From positions 38,507 to 102,506 of the forward strand of contig NZ_JAMLJM010000009.1 in assembly GCF_023635005.1 (NCBI RefSeq): a DNA stretch of 64,000 bases, written 5' to 3'. Below are positions 26,469 to 36,573 of the stretch, one piece after another; positions within the stretch are counted from its first letter, which is position 1, and every line of letters starts with the position of its first letter. The DNA is from Flavobacterium luminosum (lineage in GTDB: Bacteria > Bacteroidota > Bacteroidia > Flavobacteriales > Flavobacteriaceae). Both the position numbers and the translations under genes were made by a program. The notes beneath the pieces were generated by a model. The model made no database searches and was not told where the DNA came from. It saw only the letters and a program-made list of their open reading frames with translations.

Positions 26469-27380
26469 ATGCAAAGGGAAATCAATCAGAAACGGATTCA
26501 CAGCATCCGACAAATGTTACTTGAAATGGCTAGCGGTAACTTTAGTCATCGGATTGCGCGAACCGAGGAAGATGATGAGTTAGAATCTTTAACGGTGCTT
26601 ATCAATATGGTGGCAGAGGAAATGCAGGAAACACTGTTTCCCAAAGGTTACATCAATACGCATCATTTACAGCAAAACCTGATTAGCTTGAGTTTTATTG
26701 TAGATGAGGACTTTATTATTCGCAGTACAATACCGGAAACTTATTTCCTTTTAAATTACAAAACAACCTTACTTGAAGGACAGGAATTTGCAAAACTTTT
26801 AACGGACACCTCAGCTCAAAATTTTTATAAATTATTACCCACTATCTTAGCCAATGAAAAGGTTTCTACCCTTTCGTTGAGTTATCTTACTTCTGACCAA
26901 AAGGAAGTTGTATCGCTCTTTAGCAGCATATCAAGAATATCAAATGAAAACCGCTTTATTATTCATTCAATTCTAGTTGATTCGGCGGAAAATGAAAACC
27001 ACCAAGAGGATTTCGATTCTGCCATACGATTACCTAAAACGAGACGGGACGATGCTAAATTAATGCAACTGCTATATGATTACATTTTATCGAATTTAGA
27101 AAATCCGCTTCCCTCCCTAAAAGAGCTTTCTAAGATTTTTGGCACCAATGAGCACAAACTAAAAGAATCCTTCAAGTACTTCTTTAATACCAGCATCTAC
27201 CAGTTTTATAATGACGAGCGACTAAAAAGAGTTCACTTGCTTATTGAGCAAACCAATATACCTTTGAAGAGCGTTGCATATATGAATGGTTTTAATACTT
27301 ATCCTAATTTTTCGAAGGCTTTTAAGAAAAAGTATGGCTATTCACCCAATGATCTAAAAAGAGGAAACGACAGCTTGTAA
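26469..27380 (+). CDS. AraC-family regulator with HAMP-like and PAS-like parts
   Basis: 303 aa. The first 55 residues read like a HAMP linker (LLEMASGNFSHRI...DELESLTVLINMVAEEM), the middle (about 75-165) like a PAS-type sensor, and the last 100 carry an AraC double HTH (LKELSKIFGTNEHKLKESFKYFF ... AYMNGFNTYPNFSKAFKKKYGYSP). No membrane segment is seen, so it is soluble. It follows the STAS-like gene by 5 bases and precedes the MauE gene by 95 bases in the same direction; it may control the MauE-DUF6520-SusCD group. Confidence 0.8.
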   Translation: MQREINQKRIHSIRQMLLEMASGNFSHRIARTEEDDELESLTVLINMVAEEMQETLFPKGYINTHHLQQNLISLSFIVDEDFIIRSTIPETYFLLNYKTTLLEGQEFAKLLTDTSAQNFYKLLPTILANEKVSTLSLSYLTSDQKEVVSLFSSISRISNENRFIIHSILVDSAENENHQEDFDSAIRLPKTRRDDAKLMQLLYDYILSNLENPLPSLKELSKIFGTNEHKLKESFKYFFNTSIYQFYNDERLKRVHLLIEQTNIPLKSVAYMNGFNTYPNFSKAFKKKYGYSPNDLKRGNDSL

Positions 27381-27475
27381 TTTCTCCTTTTTGGATAAGT
27401 TGTTATCCCGAATTGAAAAGCCTTTATTAATTGTAATTCAGAATTTTACATCATTAAACAAAACCAGTTAATGAT

Positions 27476-27904
27476 ATGAAACTGAATACAAATATTAAAA
27501 AAATCCTGATTGAAATTGTTAGTTTACTTTATGTTGTACTGTTTATTTATGCAGCAGTAAGTAAATTAATTGATTTTGAAAATTTCAAGGTTCAATTGGG
27601 GCAGTCGCCTCTTTTAAGTGCTTTTGCCACACCTGTGGCAATAGGAGTTCCTGTTTTGGAAATTGTGATTGCTGTTATGCTGTTGCTTCCTAAACTCAAG
27701 CTCTATGGGTTGTTAAGTGGTTTTACCCTTATGGTGATGTTTACAGCCTACATCTACATTATACTGAACTTCAGCCAGTTTATTCCATGTTCCTGTGGTG
27801 GTGTTTTAGAAAAAATGACATGGAACCAACATTTGATTTTCAATTTATCATTTGTGCTACTTGCCGGATTAGCTATACTCTTTCAACCAGAAAAAAAACT
27901 TTAA
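27476..27904 (+). CDS. MauE/DoxX-like membrane protein
   Basis: 142 aa with four membrane segments. It carries FIPCSCGGVLEKMTWNQHL (C105, C107), the Cys pair motif characteristic of the Bacteroidota MauE branch, where it probably exchanges electrons with an exported thiol protein. It is followed after 12 bases by a membrane-anchored protein gene and then by the small four-cysteine DUF6520 gene, which could be its disulfide substrate. That link is inference. Confidence 0.85.
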   Translation: MKLNTNIKKILIEIVSLLYVVLFIYAAVSKLIDFENFKVQLGQSPLLSAFATPVAIGVPVLEIVIAVMLLLPKLKLYGLLSGFTLMVMFTAYIYIILNFSQFIPCSCGGVLEKMTWNQHLIFNLSFVLLAGLAILFQPEKKL

Positions 27905-27916
27905 TCAACTCGTACC

Positions 27917-28984
27917 ATGAAACTTACCCATAAATATATATTCCTTACAGCCTGTACTCTTCTAGGAACAGGATTTGTTTACCTGCTTTTTTCTTTATCT
28001 GAAAATATTGTTCAATATCATAATACATTCATTCGACGTTTTCCGCAGCATTTGGCCAATCCTGACAGGGAACTGGACTTAAAGTTTAATTCTTATTATT
28101 TTGCCGGAAGTGACACTTCTAAAATTTATTTAGGTAACATAACTGCTCCTTTACAGATTACCCAAATTGACACCTCATTCCAACATAAGCAAAGCAATAA
28201 GATTGACTTAAAAGAAAAGAATCTACCTTTTCAATCGCCACAAATTAGAGTTCAAACGCCCTATTTCTATTTGTTTGAAGGTACTATTCCTTATGTTTTT
28301 AAAGGGAGTACAAAAGATTGGAATGGTTATTTGCAATGGACATCCGGCACTTATTTTTCACAAGTTGAACCCATTGATTCCTGTAGATTAGCTGTTAGGT
28401 TTTTAGCTCCAAAAACATCTGAGAACCTTTTAGGTACTCTTAATTTAGAAACTAAAACCGAAGGCTTTGGCAAAAAATTATTACTAAAACAACTTGACGG
28501 CGTTTTTGATACCGATGGTAGCCTTCATTATAATAATACCTTACAACGGTTGGTTTATGTACACCGATACAGAAATGAGTTTGTTGTTGCTGACCCAAAT
28601 TTAAGTTTACAATACCGAGGCAATACTATTGATACTGTTAGCCATGCTCATCTTAAATTTTCTAAAATAAATGACGGTACGGTTAAAACTTTTAGTGAAC
28701 CGCCTCTTATAGTAAACAAAACAAGTACTACAAATGGGAAATACCTCTTTGTCCATTCTGCACTCCCGGGACAATATGAATCTATGGATATGTGGAAACA
28801 AGCCAGCATAATCGATGTCTATGACTTAACCCAAAAATCTTATCTGGCCAGTTTTTACATCTATCATGACAAAGGAAAAAGTATGAGAAGTTTTATTGTT
28901 AAGGGACACTATGTTTATGTACTTATTGGAAGCAAACTGATTCGCTATAAACTTCGAAATGATATAATAAAACCCTACAACTAA
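27917..28984 (+). CDS. Membrane-anchored protein of unknown function
   Basis: 355 aa. One N-terminal hydrophobic segment (about 8-27) anchors a beta-rich domain that alternates short strands and loops (TAPLQITQIDTSF, QLDGVFDTDGSLHYNN, LVYVHRYRNEFVVAD, IIDVYDLTQKSYLASFYI), suggesting a beta-propeller. There are no Cys motifs in the exported part. It lies between MauE and the DUF6520 gene, and this neighbourhood is a recurrent one in Bacteroidota. The function is not known. Confidence 0.6.
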   Translation: MKLTHKYIFLTACTLLGTGFVYLLFSLSENIVQYHNTFIRRFPQHLANPDRELDLKFNSYYFAGSDTSKIYLGNITAPLQITQIDTSFQHKQSNKIDLKEKNLPFQSPQIRVQTPYFYLFEGTIPYVFKGSTKDWNGYLQWTSGTYFSQVEPIDSCRLAVRFLAPKTSENLLGTLNLETKTEGFGKKLLLKQLDGVFDTDGSLHYNNTLQRLVYVHRYRNEFVVADPNLSLQYRGNTIDTVSHAHLKFSKINDGTVKTFSEPPLIVNKTSTTNGKYLFVHSALPGQYESMDMWKQASIIDVYDLTQKSYLASFYIYHDKGKSMRSFIVKGHYVYVLIGSKLIRYKLRNDIIKPYN

Positions 28985-29073
28985 AAGACACTATTAAAAA
29001 TATACCGGCCTGTATCAGGGATTAGATCGAAAACCTGAAAAAGAGTAGATCACCACACTTAAAATTATTTATT

Positions 29074-29355
29074 ATGAAAACACTTGTTTTAAAAAAGATT
29101 GTAATGCCAGTAGCTGCCATTACACTTGGTATTGCGGGAGCGTTTAGCACAAACGCAATGAACGCCAGTTCTAAAACATTGGTTAACCAGCAAGGCTACC
29201 GATTCTTGTCTGCACAAGATCCTTGTCATGCAGAAATTATGTGTAGAACGGAAATTGGTGACGTTTGCAAATTCGGGTCTTCCACCCTTTGGGGGAAAGT
29301 GAATCCGACTAGCCTAAACTGTCCAGTTCCTTTGTACAAAATTCCTAACAACTAA
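29074..29355 (+). CDS. DUF6520 small exported protein with four cysteines
   Basis: 93 aa. A positively charged N-terminus, a hydrophobic signal (10-28, ending in AMNAS) and a mature part of about 60 residues with four Cys (C51, C57, C65, C83), which is the DUF6520 pattern. The mature peptide is small enough to be a secreted or surface peptide with two disulfides. It follows the MauE and unknown genes by about 90 bases and is ended by a strong hairpin at 29378-29405. The S9 peptidase and SusCD genes lie beyond it in the opposite direction. Confidence 0.75.
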   Translation: MKTLVLKKIVMPVAAITLGIAGAFSTNAMNASSKTLVNQQGYRFLSAQDPCHAEIMCRTEIGDVCKFGSSTLWGKVNPTSLNCPVPLYKIPNN

Positions 29356-29377
29356 TAGTTATTAGGGATTAAAAAGG

Positions 29378-29405
29378 AGCAGCTCCATACAGGAGCTGCT
29401 TTTTT
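29378..29405 (+). terminator. Rho-independent terminator after DUF6520 gene
   Basis: Perfect 9-bp stem AGCAGCTCC/GGAGCTGCT (29378-29386 and 29392-29400) with the loop ATACA and a T-run at 29400-29405. It lies between convergent genes; A-rich sequence on the other side makes it usable for the S9 peptidase transcript as well. Confidence 0.85.
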
Positions 29406-32034
29406 ATTGTGGTATCATCCATGGTTGTTGTTTGCCATCTTTTAAATAATAATCAAACCATTGCATTTCTTTTATTGCTAGATCTTTTTGATAGTTTTCA
29501 TTTACCAGTACATGCCCTTCGTTTGGGTACACCAGTAAAACATTCTCCTTCTTTAATCTTCTCAAAGCAGAATACCAATCAAAACTCTGGACAGCATCGA
29601 CTTGGGTATCGCTTCCTCCTGTCCATGACAGCAATGGAGTTGTTATTTTTTCAGCATATTCTATAGGAGAGTTTTTATGATAGCCTTCCCTATTCTCAAA
29701 TAAAGAACTTTTCATTCTGAGCTGGTCTTCCTCAAAGCGCCATGCACCTCCCTTGGCATAACTCCAACCTACCGACAAGTAAAAACTAACAGCATTGGAA
29801 ACCCCACATCCGGAAACCGCAGTTTTAAACATATCCGTTTGGGTTATTATAAAATTAGTCTGATATCCTCCAAAGGAATGTCCAATTAAGCCTATCTTCT
29901 CAGCGTTGATAGGTGCTTTAGCAATTGCTGCTCTGGTGGCTGCCTCCACACAATCCACAGCCGAGAATCCGGGGCTACCTATCTGGTAAACAATATCAGG
30001 ATAGAGTACAAAATACCCCTGTGAGGTAAAATTGGTTTTATTAAACCCCGCAGAATTATACAAACTTGGGTTCATATAGGCATGTAGACTTCCAAGTTGT
30101 CTTTGATAAATGTGCACAACCATTGGATATTGCTTGTTGGGGTCATAATCAAAAGGATAGAACAATATCCCTTTTAACTTTTGTCCCTTTGCAGTAGTGT
30201 ACTCGATTAGTTCCGATTTGCCCCAACGGTAGTTCTCATGCTGAGGATTGCTTTTAAAGATCACTTTAGCATTACCTGTCTTTTGATTACCTAATACCAC
30301 AGACGGCGGCTCGTTGTATTTTTCCTGAACAAACAAATAGTTCTTACCTTCCTTAGCCCTTTTGAATTGGGTTATCTTCCTGTTTTCAAAAACAAGTGGT
30401 TGTACTCCTTTTCCTTTTCGGAAAACAAAATATCCCGATTTGGAAAAATCGTTTTTGATGCCATGCAATATCAATTCTTCTTCAAGGTTTACCGTCAGCA
30501 CCGGTTTGGAAAATACAGCAGACGTTTTCTGCAGCGATTGCTTGTCAAACCTAAAAATAATATCCTGCTTTCTGCCATCGGTTACCTTTTTTGAACTATT
30601 GTCAATTAAGGATATTTGCCATATATCATACTTATCATAAATCAATACTGTCTGCTCATCGTTTGTCCAGGCGGCTATACCATAGGGCTCTGATGCTTCC
30701 GGCATATCGTTGTCTTCATCCATAAATCGGGTAGCTATATCTTGTGTAAGGTTGCGATGGGTTTTGCTTAACATATCATACAACCACCAATGGCCTTGTT
30801 TAAAATACATGATGTATTTACTACTGGGTGAAAATTCTATATTACTCCAGTCTCCTTCTCCTTTTTCAATCAGTAGCGTTTTCTCTGCCGAAAGCACATC
30901 CACCAAATAATAGTCCGCATCCGGCGTGTACTTAGGCTGCGGTTTGTAAAGGTTATTAGCCATCAAAATTCCTTTTTTCTGATTAGGCAAGAGCTTTACT
31001 CCTAGCATTTCTTCACTTCCAACAATCTTGAATATATTGTTTTGCAAATCCCATACCACCAATCGGTTTTGGGAAGCGGTATTGCCATAACGCTTTCTGT
31101 ATTCATACAGGTCTTTATCCGCTGTATTCCAAATTTCTATCTCCTTTTCTTTTGAGGGTACTTTTTGGTCCATCTTCTTTTTTACGTTAAAGAAAACATG
31201 CCCTTCGTCTTCTGCAATGTCCAACGTCTCAGCAATCGAAGACGTAATAACCATATCCTTTGGCCAATTAGGTGTTTTTTCGGCATCAAAAACCTTAGTT
31301 GTTTTCGAATTAGGGCTGTAGTAGATTAGCTTGTTAATGATAGTCTCGCTATCCTTGGTTATGGAATTCACAAACACCAAACTTGTCCCACTGCTGTGCC
31401 ACACAAAGTTTTGAAAACTTTCCGTTTGGCTTTGCATAACATCATACTCCCTAAAACCATCTTCCAAAGCCATATAGGTCACTTTGTTATTACTTTCCTG
31501 CTTTTGCTGGTACACCAATGCCGTTTTTAAAGGGTTAAGGCTGTAATAACCAACATCTGCAATTGTTTTTAGTAGCTTTAGGCTAGTGTCTCGTATCTCT
31601 AATTGAGACTTATTTTCTATGGTTCGGATAAAAACAATCCATTTCCCATTGGCTATAAAATCATACTCTTGGACATTTTCCAGTTTTTCAATCCGGTTGG
31701 TCTTTAAATTAAGAAGTTTAAATGTACCGCTTTGGTCTTTACAGGAAAACTGCTCTTCACCCCTAAACCTACCATTGCCGGCAACGGGAAAAGCAATCGT
31801 CTTTTGAGAGTGGACGTTCTTAACAAACAAGGTATCATTGTCCGACTCGTAAGTCAAGGTATAACTCATCCAATTACCCATGTCGGAAATACTAACTGAT
31901 TCCAAGGTACTCCATCCCGAGAGAGCTTCTAAATCTAATTTTGGGGTTTGCCCAACCTGCCCCATTACAGGGCAAGTCAGAGCAAACAAACTACTCAACC
32001 AAATTATTTTTATAGTATTGCTAATTGTTTTCAT
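29404..32034 (-). CDS. S9-family prolyl oligopeptidase-like serine peptidase
   Basis: 876 aa with a signal peptide (about 1-25, ending PVMGQ). A long beta-propeller region (40-620) is followed by an alpha/beta-hydrolase domain with the nucleophile elbow GLIGHSFGGYQ, the acid SWTGGSDTQVD and the base YPNEGHVL. It would cleave peptides in the periplasm. Its start codon touches the stop of the SusD gene (shared base 32034), so it is the third gene of the susC-susD-S9 operon. Substrate peptides may be imported by that SusCD pair. Confidence 0.88.
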   Translation of the reverse strand: MKTISNTIKIIWLSSLFALTCPVMGQVGQTPKLDLEALSGWSTLESVSISDMGNWMSYTLTYESDNDTLFVKNVHSQKTIAFPVAGNGRFRGEEQFSCKDQSGTFKLLNLKTNRIEKLENVQEYDFIANGKWIVFIRTIENKSQLEIRDTSLKLLKTIADVGYYSLNPLKTALVYQQKQESNNKVTYMALEDGFREYDVMQSQTESFQNFVWHSSGTSLVFVNSITKDSETIINKLIYYSPNSKTTKVFDAEKTPNWPKDMVITSSIAETLDIAEDEGHVFFNVKKKMDQKVPSKEKEIEIWNTADKDLYEYRKRYGNTASQNRLVVWDLQNNIFKIVGSEEMLGVKLLPNQKKGILMANNLYKPQPKYTPDADYYLVDVLSAEKTLLIEKGEGDWSNIEFSPSSKYIMYFKQGHWWLYDMLSKTHRNLTQDIATRFMDEDNDMPEASEPYGIAAWTNDEQTVLIYDKYDIWQISLIDNSSKKVTDGRKQDIIFRFDKQSLQKTSAVFSKPVLTVNLEEELILHGIKNDFSKSGYFVFRKGKGVQPLVFENRKITQFKRAKEGKNYLFVQEKYNEPPSVVLGNQKTGNAKVIFKSNPQHENYRWGKSELIEYTTAKGQKLKGILFYPFDYDPNKQYPMVVHIYQRQLGSLHAYMNPSLYNSAGFNKTNFTSQGYFVLYPDIVYQIGSPGFSAVDCVEAATRAAIAKAPINAEKIGLIGHSFGGYQTNFIITQTDMFKTAVSGCGVSNAVSFYLSVGWSYAKGGAWRFEEDQLRMKSSLFENREGYHKNSPIEYAEKITTPLLSWTGGSDTQVDAVQSFDWYSALRRLKKENVLLVYPNEGHVLVNENYQKDLAIKEMQWFDYYLKDGKQQPWMIPQ

Positions 32035-33455
32035 TAGTAACCGGGGTTTTGAGGTGAGAGATTTGGATTTAACAACAGTTCCGATTCGGGGATTGGAAAC
32101 AGCGCATCGTTAGTGCTCCATCCGGCTTTTACCGGAGATAATACTTCGTTTACTTTTCCGAAGCGTTTTAAATCGAAAAACCGATGCCCGTATTCCGTAA
32201 ACAGTTCTACCCGTCTTTCCTGCAATATTGCATCAAGTAGTTCCTGTTGTGTAACTGCTGAGGTGTCCGGCAGTCCAGCGGTGTTTCGGATTTTGTTCAA
32301 ATCTGTTTTGGCTGCATCCAAATCTCCTAAGTGAGTATAAGCTTCAGCGCGGATTAAATACATTTCAGCCAGACGCAGTACAACAGAATATTCTATCGAA
32401 CCTGCTGTACTGTTTTGTTGTTTGTATTTGTACGGATGAAACCATGTGGTGACCCCATCAGTAACTGCGTTTACCCAGCGAACTTTTCTTTGGTCTGACA
32501 CTTCAAAACCATTGATAAAGTTTTCGGTTAAAGCTGATAATGGTGGCGGTCCACTTATAAAAATAAAGGTTGCTCCTTCTTCTGCATTTCCACCATTTTC
32601 AGAAGGGGAAAATTGCCAAATGGTAGCGGTACTTTCTTTAAGAAAAACTTCATCAAGATTAGTTACCCAAGTGTAAAGGCCTGTATTTTCAATTACCATA
32701 GTAGCTTCGTTTTTGGCAGCTTCCCAATTTTCATTGTATAGATACACTCTTGCCAATAAAGCATGTGCAGCATATTTGTTGGGGCGGACTCTTTCGGGCG
32801 TGGGATAGTTTTCAGGCAGCAGCGTAATAGCTGCCTGTAAATCTTCGATGATTTTTGCATACACCACGTTTGAAAGGGTTCTCGCTACCTCGCTATTCTC
32901 ACGGTAATCTGTGGTAGTGATATAAGGAACATCACCATAGAGATTTACCAAATAAAAATGCAATAAGGCTCTTGAAAATAATGCTTCACCCTTTAACTGA
33001 TTTTTCACGTTTGCCGGTAATGTCACTGAATTGTCTACTCCTTCAACAACGGCATTGGCACAGTAAATCTGATTGTACGAATTGTTCCAAAACTGCTTTA
33101 CATCCGGATTGGAAGCGATTAGCGCATTATTGTAAAAGGCTACAGCTCCGTTTTGGGTGTTGCCATAAAACATAAGTTCATCGGTGTAATTCCCCAACAG
33201 ATGTGATAACCCACTTGCTGAGCCTGTTAGCAAACCTTGACTTCTCATTTTTGCGTAGATGCTTACCATAGCTGCATTGGCCGTAACGGCATCTTCAAAA
33301 ACTGCCGGAGCGGTTAATTGTGAATTGGGTAAATCGACTTCTACAAAATCGTCGCAGGAGGCTAAAAAAATCAGTAGGCAAAGTGATACTGCTATATTTG
33401 TCCTGATGCAATACAACATTACTTTTCGTTGGTATTGATATAAATACTTTTTCAT
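32034..33455 (-). CDS. susD: SusD/RagB-family outer-membrane lipoprotein
   Basis: 473 aa. A lipobox (FLASC) is followed by DDFVEVDLPNSQLTAPAVFEDAVTANAAMVSIYAKM, the usual SusD/RagB start, TPR-like helices, and the C-terminal signature RLAEMYLIRAEAYTHLGDLDAAKTDLNKIR ... LLDAILQERRVELFTEYGHRFFDLKRFG. It forms the lid of the SusCD importer on the cell surface. It follows the SusC gene after about 110 bases. Confidence 0.94.
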   Translation of the reverse strand: MKKYLYQYQRKVMLYCIRTNIAVSLCLLIFLASCDDFVEVDLPNSQLTAPAVFEDAVTANAAMVSIYAKMRSQGLLTGSASGLSHLLGNYTDELMFYGNTQNGAVAFYNNALIASNPDVKQFWNNSYNQIYCANAVVEGVDNSVTLPANVKNQLKGEALFSRALLHFYLVNLYGDVPYITTTDYRENSEVARTLSNVVYAKIIEDLQAAITLLPENYPTPERVRPNKYAAHALLARVYLYNENWEAAKNEATMVIENTGLYTWVTNLDEVFLKESTATIWQFSPSENGGNAEEGATFIFISGPPPLSALTENFINGFEVSDQRKVRWVNAVTDGVTTWFHPYKYKQQNSTAGSIEYSVVLRLAEMYLIRAEAYTHLGDLDAAKTDLNKIRNTAGLPDTSAVTQQELLDAILQERRVELFTEYGHRFFDLKRFGKVNEVLSPVKAGWSTNDALFPIPESELLLNPNLSPQNPGY

Positions 33456-33567
33456 ATATGTAGAATTTATTTTTTAGCGGTCATATATGGTATCGCTTCT
33501 TTATTTATTTGTGTTTGCTTGCGCAAACTTCTTGTTAATAGCGATTTCATACTCTGATGTTATTAGA

Positions 33568-36500
33568 TTAAAAACTAAACTGTAAGCCTGTTGTCCAGAC
33601 TTTTAAAGGCGGTAGGTAACCTGATGCTTTGAACTCCGGGTCGGCTCCGTTGTAGGATGTGAACGTAAGCAGATTTTGCCCCTGAATGTATACACGACAT
33701 TTCATACCTTTTAACAAACTGTCCGGAACGTCCCATGAGAGGGAAATGTTTTTTAAACGGATGTAGGAAGCATCTACCACCGCAGCATCGCTTTCGACAT
33801 AACGGTAAAACGCATCGACCGCCTGACCGTTTGCACCGTCTGTGTACAACTGATAGGCTCCCGTATTACTTGGACTCTGCCAATGATTAACCACCTCAGC
33901 CGGCTGATTGGACATAGTACCCGGAACGGATGTATTGACCACCGGACTCCAGTTTAACTGTTTAACAAACTGAAACAGGAAATCGAGTTGCAGTTGTTTG
34001 TAACGGAACTGATTTTGTACGCCTCCAAAAAACTTAGGGTTAAAATCGCGGATGAACTGTTTATCGTCTTGCGCGGAGATTACACCATCGCCGTTAACGT
34101 CTTCAAATTCGTATAGTCCGGTTTGCGGATTAACACCAGTAAAATGATACACCTTTTTAATGTTAAGCGGCTGACCGATTACAAACTGATAGTTGTATGT
34201 TGAGTTTTCCAAATCAGGGAAGGACAACAACTTATTACTTGCCTGTGTGAAATTGATATTGGTTGTCCATCCAAAGTTTTTGTTTTGAAAATTTACTGTT
34301 CGCAAACTAAGCTCTAAACCACGGTTTTGCACGGTCGCATCGAGATTGGCCTGTAAAGATGTGAAGCCGGTTGTTCCCGGCAATGGGATACCCACCAACT
34401 GATTGGAAGAACGGTTGTTGTACCATGCTGTGGTTACAAAAAACCTGTCGTTTAGGAAACCTGTTTCGAGTGCGATTTCAAACTTTTTATTGGTTTCCCA
34501 ACCGAAATCGGGATTGAACAAACGTGTAGGTTCCAAACCAATTGTGCCCTGATAAATAGCGCCTGTTGAAGCATACGTATCGAGGTACTGGTAATCGCCG
34601 ATTTGGTCGTTTCCGGTGATACCGTAACTAGCACGAAGTTTTCCAAAACTTAAGAGCGAATTTCCGTTAAGAAAGTTCTCTTCAGAAAACAACCATGCCC
34701 CACCAATGGCTCCAAAATTGGCATATTGCTTTCCGGGACCAAAGCGGCTTGAGCCGTCTCTCCTACCTGTGATGTTGATGATATATCTATCCTTCCAGTT
34801 GTAGTTAATTCTACCAAAAAAAGCCTGATATTTATAAACCGATTCATCTGAACCTATGGTGTACAAACGCGAGGCTGAAGCCAGATTATAGATTAAACTA
34901 TTGCTTGGAAAACCAATCCCCAATTGTACTAACTGGTTGCCTTTTTGAGATTGAAAGGTAGTACCCACTAATACGTCAAGTTTTGCAGAACTGAATTGTT
35001 TACTCCAATTTAGTTGCGGTTCGATAATCCAGGACTTACGGGTAGCCTGACTTGTAAATAATGTTGAGTATTCGCTTCCCAAACCATACGCCGGATCATA
35101 GCGGCTTGAAGGCGAAATATTCGTATCGTTGTTCTTCAAATCGGTAAAACCAAAGCTTGATTTGAGTTCCAGACTGTTTGTTAGTTTGTAACTCATCAAC
35201 GTGTTTGCGATTAAATCGTAGGTTTTTGCCGTGTAGACTGCTTTAAAATCTGCTAAGGGATTGTTCCAAGTACTGTTTTCCCAATTTAGGTTACCTTCAC
35301 TATCGTACAATGCCGGAGCGTTTGGTGCCAATGACAGTGCTGTTAGCGTTGGATCTGTACCGGGTTGGTTGTTATTTTGAGCGGTGTAGCCTGTTGAGAA
35401 ATTGATTTTAAACCTTTTGTTTTCGGATTCATGGTTTAGGCTTACGTGAACGTTTCCTTTTTTATAGCCGAAATCGCCGGGGAAAACCGTAGTTTGTTTG
35501 TTATAGCTGGCACTTACCAAAAACTGCGTAGCTGTCGAACCACCTGAAACCGATGCCTGCGCATTTGTAAAACTTGCATTTTTACCCAGCAATTCCTCCT
35601 GCCAGTTGGTATAACGGATTTGATCCCAAGTACCATTAACATCGTAAGCATACGGAGGATATGGGCTGATGCCATCGTTGGTAAATGCTTCGCGTCGCAT
35701 TTGCAAGTATTGTTCTGTATTCATTAAATCTACAAACTTGGTAACTGTACCTACTCCGCTTGACACATTAGCCGAAAAGCGAGTTTTACCTTGCTTGCCT
35801 TTTTTGGTGGTAATGAGCACTACCCCATTGGCACCACGTGAACCATAGATTGCTGTGGCATCGGCATCTTTTAGAATCTCTATACTTTCAATCTGGTCTG
35901 GGTTGATACTGTTTAAGGGACTTGGCTGCGTTGGTAATACCGGAGAAGTAATACCAGTACCGATAGGGTCTGAACTGTATGGCACCCCATCAATTACATA
36001 CAGTGGTTGGTTTCCGTTTGCACGGAGGCTATTTATTCCTCTAATTTGAATATCGAAACCGCCACCCGCAACACCAGTGGTTTGAGTAACACTTACTCCT
36101 GCCATAAGACCCTGCATTACTGCCAATACATTTGTAACCGGTTGTTTCTCAATATTCTTAGAAGTCATTCTTGCAATGCTGCCTGTTCGTTCTTTTTCCT
36201 TTACGGAATAATACCCCGCATTGATTTTTACTTCTTGTAGCGAGGTTGCTTCTTCTACCATTGATACATTGATAGTATTGCGACCAAGAATGGCAATTTC
36301 CTTTTTGGCATATCCCATCATGGAAAATACTAACGTATCTTTTGTTGTAGTTTTTATGGTGTAACTTCCATCGTAATTAGAGATTGTTTGGACAGTTGTA
36401 CCTTTAACGGTTACATTGACACCGGGTAAAGAGGATAAATTATCATAAATTTTCCCTTGTACTGTGATAGCCTGCTGCCCCCAAGCAACAGACGATAAGA

Positions 36501-36573
36501 GGTTTATTGCCGTGATGCAAAAAAAAGAGCAAAAAACGGACTGCCTATACCCCTTGAATGAAAAAATTTTCAT
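33568..36573 (-). CDS. susC: SusC/RagA-family TonB-dependent outer-membrane transporter
   Basis: 1001 aa. A signal peptide, then a carboxypeptidase-regulatory-like domain (30-110), the plug domain with VIDGVPYSSDP and DADATAIYGSRGANGVVLITTKKG, and the barrel ending in a terminal Phe (TTGLQFSF). This is the substrate channel that works with the SusD gene just downstream. Its neighbours are an S9 peptidase and DUF6520/MauE genes rather than glycoside hydrolases, so a peptide substrate is more likely than a glycan. Confidence 0.95.
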   Translation of the reverse strand: MKIFSFKGYRQSVFCSFFCITAINLLSSVAWGQQAITVQGKIYDNLSSLPGVNVTVKGTTVQTISNYDGSYTIKTTTKDTLVFSMMGYAKKEIAILGRNTINVSMVEEATSLQEVKINAGYYSVKEKERTGSIARMTSKNIEKQPVTNVLAVMQGLMAGVSVTQTTGVAGGGFDIQIRGINSLRANGNQPLYVIDGVPYSSDPIGTGITSPVLPTQPSPLNSINPDQIESIEILKDADATAIYGSRGANGVVLITTKKGKQGKTRFSANVSSGVGTVTKFVDLMNTEQYLQMRREAFTNDGISPYPPYAYDVNGTWDQIRYTNWQEELLGKNASFTNAQASVSGGSTATQFLVSASYNKQTTVFPGDFGYKKGNVHVSLNHESENKRFKINFSTGYTAQNNNQPGTDPTLTALSLAPNAPALYDSEGNLNWENSTWNNPLADFKAVYTAKTYDLIANTLMSYKLTNSLELKSSFGFTDLKNNDTNISPSSRYDPAYGLGSEYSTLFTSQATRKSWIIEPQLNWSKQFSSAKLDVLVGTTFQSQKGNQLVQLGIGFPSNSLIYNLASASRLYTIGSDESVYKYQAFFGRINYNWKDRYIINITGRRDGSSRFGPGKQYANFGAIGGAWLFSEENFLNGNSLLSFGKLRASYGITGNDQIGDYQYLDTYASTGAIYQGTIGLEPTRLFNPDFGWETNKKFEIALETGFLNDRFFVTTAWYNNRSSNQLVGIPLPGTTGFTSLQANLDATVQNRGLELSLRTVNFQNKNFGWTTNINFTQASNKLLSFPDLENSTYNYQFVIGQPLNIKKVYHFTGVNPQTGLYEFEDVNGDGVISAQDDKQFIRDFNPKFFGGVQNQFRYKQLQLDFLFQFVKQLNWSPVVNTSVPGTMSNQPAEVVNHWQSPSNTGAYQLYTDGANGQAVDAFYRYVESDAAVVDASYIRLKNISLSWDVPDSLLKGMKCRVYIQGQNLLTFTSYNGADPEFKASGYLPPLKVWTTGLQFSF

